DNA of 11,379 bases, taken from positions 1 through 11,379 of the forward strand of contig JAXHTH010000228.1 in the NCBI GenBank assembly GCA_034211115.1. Direction: 5' to 3'. Positions 5,786 to 11,379 of this stretch are shown here, in pieces. The notes below the pieces were generated by a model. It saw only the letters and a program-made list of their open reading frames with translations. It did no database searches and was not told where the DNA came from. The position numbers were made by a program, and so were the translations under genes. The DNA is from JAXHTH01 sp034211115. Its GTDB lineage: Bacteria > Planctomycetota > Phycisphaerae > Phycisphaerales > SM1A02. Each line of letters opens with the position of its first letter. Positions within the stretch are counted from its first letter, which is position 1.

Positions 5786-6523
5786 TTAGAACTTCTGCGA
5801 TGCGGCGTCATCGTCAAGGATCAGCCGCGCCTGCTGGTGGTAGATCTCCGCCAGCGCTTCGTCGAACATGGCGTCGTCGCCGGTGAGCCCGGCGCGTTCC
5901 GCCTCGTGCTCCTCTTCCGCCGTGAAGCTGTAGGTGGCGACGATCTCCACCTGCCGTTTCCGCAGCAGCGAGCGGACCTTCTGCAAATACCGGCTCACGG
6001 TGGGCTCGCTGATGCCGAGCTGTTCGGCGACCTCCTTGCCCGGGATGGCGTCGAAGATGCGCAACCGGTAGACGGAGAACTGGACGAAGTCGGCCTCCTG
6101 CTCGACCTTGCGGATCGCCGCGTACACCTTCGCGCGGAAGACGTTCTGCTGATAGACCTCGTCGGCCTCGACCATGGCCGCGCTGGCCATGTAGCGTTCG
6201 TCGAACTCGCCGGGCTTGCGGCCGGCCCCGCGCTTGAGGGCCATCCGCCGGTCGATCTCGTCGCCCAGCGCGTGCTTGGCGATGGACAGCAGCCAGGTGC
6301 TGAACCGCGCCCCGCGGCTGGGGTCGTAGCGGTCGATCGAGTCGGAGAGGGCCGCGAGGGTCTCCTGGGTCAGGTCGCGGACGGTCTCGACCCCGATGCG
6401 GCCCTTGCCCCACTTGGAGAGCTGGGCCCGCAGGACGGGTCCGAAGACCTCCCAGAGCTCGAACCAGGCCGCTTCGTCCCGGTCGCGCAGCCGACAGACG
6501 AAAGATGTCGTGAGGGTGTTCAT
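5786..6523 (-). CDS. ECF-like RNA polymerase sigma factor with variant region 2.2 and C-terminal extension
   Basis: A 245-residue sigma-70-family protein expected to direct RNA polymerase to a dedicated promoter set. ATG 6523 is chosen because GAGAG precedes it by about 5-6 nt; upstream in-frame starts (6535, 6673) lack a ribosome-binding site and add an unconvincing Arg/Pro-rich stretch. Region 2 spans about 10-93, with RDLTQETLAALSDSIDRYDP then FSTWLLSIAKHALGDEIDRR (the usual WLxxIAxNxxxDxxRR element). Region 4 spans about 140-190, with helix-turn-helix GKEVAEQLGISEPTVSRYLQ. The usual DAEDLVQE reads TVRDLTQE (residues 47-54). It is longer than typical ECF factors (about 170-200) because of an extended linker (94-135) and an acidic C-terminal extension (191-245). 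No anti-sigma gene adjoins; a transmembrane kinase gene follows instead, as in known kinase-linked ECF groups. Confidence 0.9.
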   Translation of the reverse strand: MNTLTTSFVCRLRDRDEAAWFELWEVFGPVLRAQLSKWGKGRIGVETVRDLTQETLAALSDSIDRYDPSRGARFSTWLLSIAKHALGDEIDRRMALKRGAGRKPGEFDERYMASAAMVEADEVYQQNVFRAKVYAAIRKVEQEADFVQFSVYRLRIFDAIPGKEVAEQLGISEPTVSRYLQKVRSLLRKRQVEIVATYSFTAEEEHEAERAGLTGDDAMFDEALAEIYHQQARLILDDDAASQKF

Positions 6524-6926
6524 CACGGCTCTCATTTGTTGGGTTGACCGCGGGCAACCTTTCAGGGCCGGGCCGGCGCGGGGGCGGAAAACCCCGCCGC
6601 TCACCGCCCGGCGGACGCCTCGTAGGGAAGTGTACGACACGGTTGACCGGGTCAGCGGTCCCAAATGCCGCATTTCCGGACCTCAACCGGGCCGCCGAGG
6701 CCCGCCGAGGCGGGTGGCGGCCCCCCGGGTGGCGATACGCCGCCGCCCCGCCGGCACAGGACCTCGACCTCCGGATGCGGGGCGCTCGAAAAAGCCTCAC
6801 CGAACCTGAAAACCGTCCCCGCCACCTCCCAAGAAGTGGGGTGGAAGAGGCGGCTGCGAGCAACGGATCGCGGCCGAACCCCAAGACGCCAACAGCCCAA
6901 CGGCTGACGAATCGAAAGGAAGAACC
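6524..6926. other. 403-bp divergent intergenic region
   Basis: This region separates the leftward sigma factor gene from the rightward coiled-coil protein gene and must hold both promoters if neither gene is read from elsewhere. It is extremely GC-rich (6580-6780) with several C and G runs. I see no gene with a plausible start and composition. The only -35-like hexamer is TTGACC at 6643-6648, without a convincing -10 at the right distance. On the - strand a GTCGTA near 6630 resembles an ECF -10 element, but its -35 is weak. No promoter is called with confidence. Confidence 0.5.
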
Positions 6927-7868
6927 ATGAGCTTCATCACACGCGGCATCCTGAGGTGGGGCCTCATCGGCGGACTGGCTCTGGTTGGTGTTTCACTGCT
7001 GATCGGGCCGGAGCGCGTCGCCGTGGGCCTGTCCCAAGTCCGAATGAAGGCACAGAACCTCGTCGACAGCGCGATGGACGATCCCGTCGCCCTTCGCCGG
7101 CAGCTCGAGCGCCTCGCCGAGCAGTACCCGGACCGCATCGCCGAGGTCGAGGGCGAGATCGCCGAGGTCGATCACCAGATCGCCGTCACCGAGCATGACA
7201 TCGAGGTCGCCCGGCTCGTCGTGGCCAACACGACCGACGACCTCCAGAGCCTCAAGACCCTCATCGCCCGCGCACAGGAACAGGAGGGCAAGACCGCACG
7301 CACCGTCGCCCTTCGCTTCCAGGGCGTCCGCTTCGATGTTGATGAGGCCCGCCAGGAGGGGTACCGGATCAACAACGTGCGATCCAACTTCCAGGATCGA
7401 CTCGCCGCGGACGAGTTCCAGGTCAACCTCCTCCGCGAGCAGAAGAACCGGCTGGTGGAGATCCACCGCAAGCTGGAGAGCGAGTACGACACGTATCTCA
7501 CGCAGCTCCAGCAGCTTGACCGCGAGATCGACGCCATCGCCCGCAACGACCGCCTGATCGAGCTCATCGAGGAGCAGCAGGCGACGCTCGAGAGCTATGA
7601 GAAGTTCGATGACGTGAACAACCTCCACCAGCTCCAGTCCAAGCTCGCCGAGCTGCGGACGATCCAGCAGGCGCAGCTCGAGCGGCTGGAGAAGGTCGGC
7701 GTCCGGCGCGACTACGAGGAGGAGGCCAAGTACCAGCTTGATACGCAGAATCTCGAGGACAACGGCGTCGAGAATCTCTTCGAGCTCGAGGAGGAAGGCG
7801 AGACGGACAACGTCAACGAGACGGACGATTCCATCGCCTGGGCCGGTCCGCTCGTCATCGAAGAGTGA
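6927..7868 (+). CDS. Membrane-anchored coiled-coil protein of unknown function
   Basis: A 313-residue protein. The start at ATG 6927 is preceded by AAAGGAAG, about 4-5 nt away. A short cytoplasmic N-terminus is followed by one hydrophobic helix (about 9-27, WGLIGGLALVGVSLLIG). Next comes a conserved-looking patch (GPERVAVGLSQVRMKAQNLV), then DDPVALRRQLERLAEQYPDR. Long heptad-rich coiled coils cover about 54-120 and 160-268, joined by a Gly/aromatic hinge (about 120-158). The last 38 residues are very acidic (ELEEEGETD, then NETDD). It has no cysteine. I cannot assign a function; the shape fits a cell-envelope scaffold or spacer. I recall similar coiled-coil membrane proteins in planctomycetes but cannot verify this. 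It is divergent from the sigma factor gene and has its own terminator, so it is a single-gene unit and a possible target of that sigma factor. Confidence 0.85.
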   Translation: MSFITRGILRWGLIGGLALVGVSLLIGPERVAVGLSQVRMKAQNLVDSAMDDPVALRRQLERLAEQYPDRIAEVEGEIAEVDHQIAVTEHDIEVARLVVANTTDDLQSLKTLIARAQEQEGKTARTVALRFQGVRFDVDEARQEGYRINNVRSNFQDRLAADEFQVNLLREQKNRLVEIHRKLESEYDTYLTQLQQLDREIDAIARNDRLIELIEEQQATLESYEKFDDVNNLHQLQSKLAELRTIQQAQLERLEKVGVRRDYEEEAKYQLDTQNLEDNGVENLFELEEEGETDNVNETDDSIAWAGPLVIEE

Positions 7869-7926
7869 GACCGATTCGATCAACTGCCCTCCCTTTCCCT
7901 CCCACCCCCTGATTGACCCAGGCCGC

Positions 7927-7961
7927 AGGAGTCCACGAGTCCCCGATTCGTGGGCTCTTTT
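7927..7961 (+). terminator. Rho-independent terminator after the coiled-coil gene
   Basis: GAGTCCACGA (7929-7938) pairs with TCGTGGGCTC (7948-7957), ten pairs including one T-G wobble, with a 9-nt loop. TTTT (7958-7961) follows. It lies about 60 nt after the stop of the coiled-coil gene. Confidence 0.8.
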
Positions 7962-7972
7962 CGTAGGCGCGA

Positions 7973-7986
7973 CGGGGGATCCCCCG
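7973..7986. repeat. 14-bp perfect palindrome
   Basis: CGGGGGATCCCCCG reads the same on both strands. It sits 11 bases after the terminator T run in the 304-bp gap between the coiled-coil gene and the small ORF. It could be a dimeric protein site or simply a GC-rich hairpin. Confidence 0.6.
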
Positions 7987-8004
7987 ACCCGGCCTGCGCC
8001 GCTG

Positions 8005-8025
8005 CGCGCAAACTGAGCGCGTTTT
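8005..8025 (+). terminator. Weak second terminator-like hairpin
   Basis: CGCGC (8005-8009) pairs with GCGCG (8017-8021) around a 7-nt loop, followed directly by TTTT (8022-8025). The stem is short, so it is a candidate backup terminator only. The rest of the gap to 8172 holds a 6-bp hairpin (CCGATG 8135-8140, CATCGG 8152-8157) just before the next ribosome-binding site. Confidence 0.35.
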
Positions 8026-8172
8026 GTGCGGAATGCGCGAACGCCTTCGTCCTCGCGCGCGTTAGATCACGCAGAGGCGGCTTCGCCGACGGCCGGCCCG
8101 GACGCCGCGCCGCCGGCACGCGGAGGGCGAGTCGCCGATGCCCGCTGAACACATCGGAAGGGTGGAGTTGAA

Positions 8173-8427
8173 ATGAACCGCGAGAAGAAGCGAGAAGCGA
8201 TCCGACAGGCCGATCAGTCCCTGCGATTCCGCATCGGGATCTCCTTCGAGGACGCTCAGCTTTCCTGTCAATGGTGGGCCCTGGCCGATCACAGCGAGAT
8301 GGGCCGGGACGAGGCGGACCGAATGCAGCCGGCCCTGCGGCGATTGCAGCGGCTCTGGAACCAGCAGCGCCGCGCCCGGATGGATCGCTACCGGTGCGAT
8401 CTTCCGGACTTCATCCGCGCCTCCTGA
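8173..8427 (+). CDS. Small basic hypothetical protein, 84 residues
   Basis: ATG 8173 has GGTGGAG 5 nt upstream (8161-8167), a good ribosome-binding site. The codons follow the GC-rich third-position use of neighbouring genes. The product is charged and Arg-rich, with no signal peptide or membrane helix. It starts MNREKKREAIRQADQS, has a central WW dipeptide and two cysteines (about 32 and 77), and its second half is probably helical (ALRRLQRLWNQQRRARMDR). It lies alone between the coiled-coil gene and the convergent debranching enzyme gene. I do not recognise a family; the helical basic character would fit a small nucleic-acid or protein adaptor, but that is a guess. Confidence 0.6.
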   Translation: MNREKKREAIRQADQSLRFRIGISFEDAQLSCQWWALADHSEMGRDEADRMQPALRRLQRLWNQQRRARMDRYRCDLPDFIRAS

Positions 8428-8432
8428 TCGCC

Positions 8433-8458
8433 CCCGGAAGACCTCTTCGGTTTCCGGG
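8433..8458. terminator. Hairpin between convergent genes (first)
   Basis: CCCGGAA (8433-8439) pairs with TTCCGGG (8452-8458), and inside it ACC (8441-8443) pairs with GGT (8449-8451). It begins 6 nt after the stop of the small ORF. There is no T tract, so termination is plausible rather than proven. Confidence 0.5.
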
Positions 8459-8461
8459 AAG

Positions 8462-8494
8462 CCGTATCTGACGACCGCAGGGAGGAAGATACGG
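8462..8494. terminator. Hairpin between convergent genes (second)
   Basis: CCGTATCT (8462-8469) pairs perfectly with AGATACGG (8487-8494) across a 17-nt loop. It sits midway between the small ORF and the debranching enzyme gene, so it could end transcription from either side. A GGCGCC-type palindrome follows at about 8500-8514. Confidence 0.4.
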
Positions 8495-8524
8495 GTCACC
8501 GGCGCCCGGCGCCGACCGCCCGAT

Positions 8525-10501
8525 TCACGACTCGGTCATCATCATCACCCGCAGCACTTCCGCCACGGACCACGCCTGGGCGGGGCACCCGGCCGCGCGC
8601 TGCGGTTCATCGCCGTCGTACACCTCGGCGATCTGGTTCAGGCAGCCACGATCGATCTCCTCGATGAGCGGTTGCAGGACCTGCCGCACCTCGTTCTTCG
8701 CCTTGTCGCCGAACTCGCCGGCCCGCAGGATCGCCTCGCAGTACGGCCCGATCAGCCAGGGCCAGACGGTGCCGTTGTGATAGGCCGCATCACGCTGCAT
8801 CAGGTCGCCCTCGAACCGGCCCCGATAGTCCGGATCGGCCGGATCGAGCGTGCGCAGGCCGAAGGGCGTGAGCAGCCGGTCACGGATGGCCCTGACCACC
8901 GCCCGCTGCCGCGTCCTGCTCAGCGGCGAATGCGGCAGGCTGACGGCGAAGATCTGGTTCGGACGGAGCGTCCCGTCCGGCGTCCAGCCCTCGTCCGTGC
9001 GGTGCAGGACATCGTGCAGGCAGTTCTTCTCCTCCCACCAGAACCGATCCCGGATCGCCCGCGCGGTGCGCTTGGCGGCAGCGCGGAGTTCCTCCTGCTC
9101 GCGCTCGTCGGTGGTCAGCTCGGAGAAGCTGAGGAGGGCATTGTGCCAGAGGGCGTTGATCTCGACCGGCTTGCCGTGCCGCGGCGTGAAGACGACGCCC
9201 CCCCGCTTCGCGTCCATCCACGTCAGTTGCGACTCCTCATCGCCCGCGGCGATCAGGCCGTCCTCATCGAGGTGGATGTCGAAGTCCGTCCCGTTTCGAT
9301 AGGCGAGGAGGATGGCGCGGCAGGCGTCGATGAGTTCGGCGACGTTCTCATGCTCATCGCGCGAGGCGCGGAGGTATTCGCGCACCGCGTGGACGAACCA
9401 CAGGCTGGCGTCGACGGTGTTGTACGCCGCGCCGTGGCCGTAATCGTCGAAGACGTTGGGAATCAGCCCGCGCTGAAGGTGCCGGGCGAACATGAACAGG
9501 GCCTGTTTCGCCTCGTCGAAATGTTCCGTGCAGAGCAGCAGACCGGGGAGGGCGATCATCGTGTCCCGCCCCCAGTCGCCGAACCACGGGTACCCGGCGA
9601 TGACGGACGTGTAGCCGGCCTTGCTGACCGACCGGCGCACGATGAACTGTTCGGCCGCCCAGCGCAGCCGCGCCATGGGGGATTCGGCGAGCAGCCTCGT
9701 CGTCCGCTCCGCGCCCGTGAGCACCGCGCCGCCCGGGGCCTGGCTCGCGTGAGCGCTGAACAGGCAATGCGCGCCTCCGTCGCGCGGCTGGAGATCCAGC
9801 TCGAAGACGCCGGGCGACCAGACATCCTCGAGACAGTCCTGGCCTCGGGCCCGATCTTCCGCGTAGATGAAGTTGCGCCACCACTGCGGCTCGCGCCGCC
9901 AGGTGCCGTGCGGCATGGTCAGGTTCAGCACGCAGTCGCCGCGGGCCAGCGCGACGCTCCATTGATCTCCTTCCGCGATCTCGCACGGGCCGTCGCCCTC
10001 GCTCAGCAGCGCGTGAAAATCACGCAACGGCGTCAACGGTCGAACGCGCAGCAGGGCCGGCGAATCGAGACCGGCGAACCGATAGGTCAGATGCGCACTG
10101 CGGGGAAGCAGCCTGAACCGCCGCTCCACGTGAAGCAGACCGGCGTCATAGGTCCAGACGCATTCGGTGCCCGACAGCGAGCCGGGGCCGGACCAGCCCT
10201 GGGTGAACTCGGTGAGATGCCGCCATCCCTGCGGGTGGAGCGTGCCCTCCTCGCCGAACTGCTGCGTGGAGAGGTCGATCGTCTCGCCTGCGATGACAAG
10301 CTGTTCGATCACGGAATGCAGGGCGACAATGCGCCCCAGCGGGGGGTTCGTGGCCGCGATGAGCAGGCCGTGATACCGCCGCGTGTTGGCCCCCAGCGCG
10401 GTGCCCATCGCGAACCCGCCCAGTCCGTCCGTGAGCAGCCACTCCGTCGTCAGGGCGGGAGCCGGATCATCGGGATTGATCGCAACGCGCGGGTCGGCCA
10501 T
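8525..10501 (-). CDS. Amylo-alpha-1,6-glucosidase / glycogen debranching enzyme (GH133-like)
   Basis: This enzyme hydrolyses alpha-1,6 branch points of glycogen or similar alpha-glucans in the cytoplasm. The 658-residue length is typical of single-chain prokaryotic/archaeal-type debranching enzymes with an N-terminal beta-sandwich domain and a C-terminal (alpha/alpha)6 barrel. N-terminal domain (about 15-270): TTEWLLTDGLGGFAMGTA, then NTRRYHGLLIA. C-terminal barrel: GYPWFGDWGRDTMIALPGLL (303-322), LIPNVFDD, QLTWMDAKRGGVVFTPRHGK (425-444), VEINALWHNAL, then YHNGTVWPWLIGPYCEA (574-590) and CPAQAWSVAEVLR near the end. Asp313 and Asp430 lie in the conserved motifs that carry the acidic active-site residues. 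There is no signal peptide. The ATG at 10501 has no clear ribosome-binding site, but no in-frame alternative lies upstream. Two small membrane protein genes lie upstream on the same strand, with a 92-bp gap. Confidence 0.93.
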   Translation of the reverse strand: MADPRVAINPDDPAPALTTEWLLTDGLGGFAMGTALGANTRRYHGLLIAATNPPLGRIVALHSVIEQLVIAGETIDLSTQQFGEEGTLHPQGWRHLTEFTQGWSGPGSLSGTECVWTYDAGLLHVERRFRLLPRSAHLTYRFAGLDSPALLRVRPLTPLRDFHALLSEGDGPCEIAEGDQWSVALARGDCVLNLTMPHGTWRREPQWWRNFIYAEDRARGQDCLEDVWSPGVFELDLQPRDGGAHCLFSAHASQAPGGAVLTGAERTTRLLAESPMARLRWAAEQFIVRRSVSKAGYTSVIAGYPWFGDWGRDTMIALPGLLLCTEHFDEAKQALFMFARHLQRGLIPNVFDDYGHGAAYNTVDASLWFVHAVREYLRASRDEHENVAELIDACRAILLAYRNGTDFDIHLDEDGLIAAGDEESQLTWMDAKRGGVVFTPRHGKPVEINALWHNALLSFSELTTDEREQEELRAAAKRTARAIRDRFWWEEKNCLHDVLHRTDEGWTPDGTLRPNQIFAVSLPHSPLSRTRQRAVVRAIRDRLLTPFGLRTLDPADPDYRGRFEGDLMQRDAAYHNGTVWPWLIGPYCEAILRAGEFGDKAKNEVRQVLQPLIEEIDRGCLNQIAEVYDGDEPQRAAGCPAQAWSVAEVLRVMMMTES

Positions 10502-10514
10502 GTCGGAAGCGGCG

Positions 10515-10531
10515 GGATCGTAGCACGATCC
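10515..10531 (-). promoter_or_regulatory. Hairpin just upstream of the debranching enzyme start
   Basis: GGATCGT (10515-10521) pairs perfectly with ACGATCC (10525-10531) around a 3-nt loop, 13 nt before the ATG at 10501. The region where a ribosome-binding site should lie is occupied by this stem and GCCGCTTCCGAC, with no AGGAG-like motif. It could reduce or regulate translation. A second palindrome (CGGCGCGCGCCG, 10547-10558) lies further upstream. Confidence 0.45.
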
Positions 10532-10593
10532 GTGCCCGGGCGCAGTCGGCGCGCGCCGTCACCGCCCGAGCAGGCGCCGTTGATCCCGGCCGA

Positions 10594-10920
10594 TCAGCGC
10601 CGGCCGGTGATGAAGAGGTTGCGCAGGCTTCCGCCGTCGCGGAGGAAGATCTGCTTCTGCCGGGCGTCCTCGATCTCGTAGACGAGGATGGCTTCCTCAC
10701 GGCTGTCGAGCACGTAGAGCAGCTCGTTGGGGGCCGCGTCCTCGCCGCGACCGGAGTCGACGGTGAGGAGGGTGTAGCCGCCTTCGGCAACGGCCATCTC
10801 CGCGTAGGCGGGATTGGCCGGCAGGCGGCCGGCCTGCACGATGACGAGGGCGGCCAGCAGAAACGCGCTGGCCCAGAGCACCGCCGTCGCCGCCGGGTTC
10901 GTTCCTGTTTCCGTGCGCAT
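10594..10920 (-). CDS. Small membrane-anchored protein, second of a paralogous pair
   Basis: A 108-residue protein. ATG 10920 has a strong GGAGGAG 7 nt upstream, which excludes the longer frame start at 11004. One hydrophobic helix (about 11-29, ATAVLWASAFLLAALVIVQA) anchors the N-terminus; the remainder is probably periplasmic. The soluble part starts GGYTLLTVDSG (47-57) and continues ELLYVLDSREEAILVYEIED (66-85), then KQIFLRDGGSLRNLFITGRR. The LLYVLD...ILVYEI strand pattern resembles a single beta-propeller-type blade motif. It matches the neighbouring gene product in order and spacing of motifs. The genes are 16 bp apart, so they are probably co-transcribed. I recall this type as recurrent in planctomycetes but cannot confirm it; function unknown. 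Confidence 0.8.
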   Translation of the reverse strand: MRTETGTNPAATAVLWASAFLLAALVIVQAGRLPANPAYAEMAVAEGGYTLLTVDSGRGEDAAPNELLYVLDSREEAILVYEIEDARQKQIFLRDGGSLRNLFITGRR

Positions 10921-10936
10921 GGCGATTCTCCTCCGC

Positions 10937-11266
10937 TCAGCGCGGCCGGGTGCCGCTGGTGAGGCTGCTGATATCGGCGGTGAGGCTGCGGTATCCGATC
11001 CCATCCACCTGCTTGTTGTTGGGATCGAAGGTCACCGCGATCAGTTCCTGGTTGACCGTATCGACGATATAGACGACGCCGCTCTGGGCGCCGTTGGCGC
11101 GGCCCGCGGCCATCGTGTAGTCGCCCCGCGTGCGGGCCTGGGCGCCGGCCGACGGGCCGAAGGTCACCGCCCCGAGCACGGCGAGCAGGGCCGCATTCAG
11201 CGCCAGCAGGCCGCGGAGGCGTCGCCCGGCGCGGGGAGCGCCCTGGAGCTTCTCGTTGCGTTGCAT
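10937..11266 (-). CDS. Small exported or membrane-anchored protein, first of a paralogous pair
   Basis: A 109-residue protein from ATG 11266. The in-frame ATG at 11275 would add three residues, but its GAGGG abuts the start codon; the same GAGGG is 9 nt from 11266. The N-terminus is basic (RAGRRLRG), followed by a hydrophobic stretch (about 19-37) and a possible signal peptidase cut after AGAQA (near residue 44). The soluble part reads GDYTMAAGRANGAQSGVVYI, then VDTVNQELIAVTFDPNNKQV, DGIGYRSLTADI and a short polar tail. It aligns with the downstream product at G(D/G)YT, (V/L)(V/L)Y(I/V)(V/L)D and an I-V strand. It is the first gene of the leftward group that includes the debranching enzyme. 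Function unknown. Confidence 0.78.
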   Translation of the reverse strand: MQRNEKLQGAPRAGRRLRGLLALNAALLAVLGAVTFGPSAGAQARTRGDYTMAAGRANGAQSGVVYIVDTVNQELIAVTFDPNNKQVDGIGYRSLTADISSLTSGTRPR

Positions 11267-11275
11267 CGTCACCAT

Positions 11276-11280
11276 CCCTC
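11276..11280 (-). promoter_or_regulatory. Ribosome-binding site for the first small membrane protein
   Basis: GAGGG on the - strand lies directly against ATG 11275 but 9 nt from ATG 11266. This spacing is why the shorter start is preferred. Confidence 0.5.
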
Positions 11281-11379
11281 TTGCTGACCCGCCCCCCGAC
11301 GCGCGGGCCGGGGCGGTCGGGAAGAACCACGGACCGTCAATCCTGGTGGCCTCGCTTGCTCGGCATCAGGCTCACCACC

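Noticed and set aside
5309..6547. 412-residue rightward ORF opposite the kinase N-terminus and sigma factor
   Set aside because: It spans two real genes and their gap on the other strand and shows no recognisable domain.
6544..6930. 128-residue rightward ORF filling the divergent intergenic region
   Set aside because: It has no ribosome-binding site, a Pro/Arg/Gly-rich product, and runs into the next gene's start; it looks like non-coding GC-rich DNA.
8672..10681. 669-residue rightward ORF opposite the debranching enzyme
   Set aside because: Shadow of the GH133-like gene; low-complexity composition and no motif.
11337..11379. Possible C-terminal tail of a leftward gene entering from the right edge (ending ...MPSKRGHQD)
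   Set aside because: Only about 14 codons are visible, too few to support a coding call, though the tail is plausible; sequence beyond the window would decide it.

Overview
The window is about 11.4 kb of GC-rich bacterial DNA with dense genes, strong GC bias at third codon positions and long spurious ORFs opposite the real ones. The content suggests a flagellated, double-membraned planctomycete-like bacterium, probably near Phycisphaerae. The grounds are the rod and L-ring flagellar genes, a sigma factor paired with a large membrane Hanks-type kinase, and small single-pass membrane proteins of a kind I associate with planctomycetes. This placement is inference; there is no rRNA or other phylogenetic marker. 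I saw no tRNA, rRNA, CRISPR array, insertion sequence or integrase.

Left part (1-2921, + strand): the end of flgG (distal rod), flgA (P-ring chaperone) and flgH (L-ring) form a flagellar cluster. A 260-bp gap between flgG and flgA holds two adjacent arrays of short tandem repeats (a 7-mer, then an 8-mer) behind an orphan Shine-Dalgarno sequence. The cluster ends at a perfect 26-bp palindromic terminator, and flgI does not follow.

Middle part (2948-6523, - strand): an ECF-like sigma factor gene is followed after 62 bp by a 924-residue transmembrane Ser/Thr kinase gene. The kinase has an N-terminal membrane region with three 11-residue repeats, a kinase domain, an Arg/His-rich linker, a second membrane helix and a duplicated C-terminal domain on the far side of the membrane. 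In the sigma factor the usual acidic DAED motif of region 2.2 reads TVRD, with Thr in place of the first Asp. Together these suggest a sigma factor switched on by phosphorylation, and this is the most interesting system in the window.

Right of a 403-bp divergent intergenic region lies a membrane-anchored coiled-coil protein gene (+, 6927-7868) with its own terminator, then a small 84-residue ORF (+, 8173-8427). A convergent hairpin-rich gap separates these from a leftward group: two small paralogous membrane-anchored proteins (11266-10937 and 10920-10594) upstream of a GH133-type amylo-alpha-1,6-glucosidase (10501-8525). The last 113 bases hold the upstream region of that group and possibly the tail of another leftward gene.
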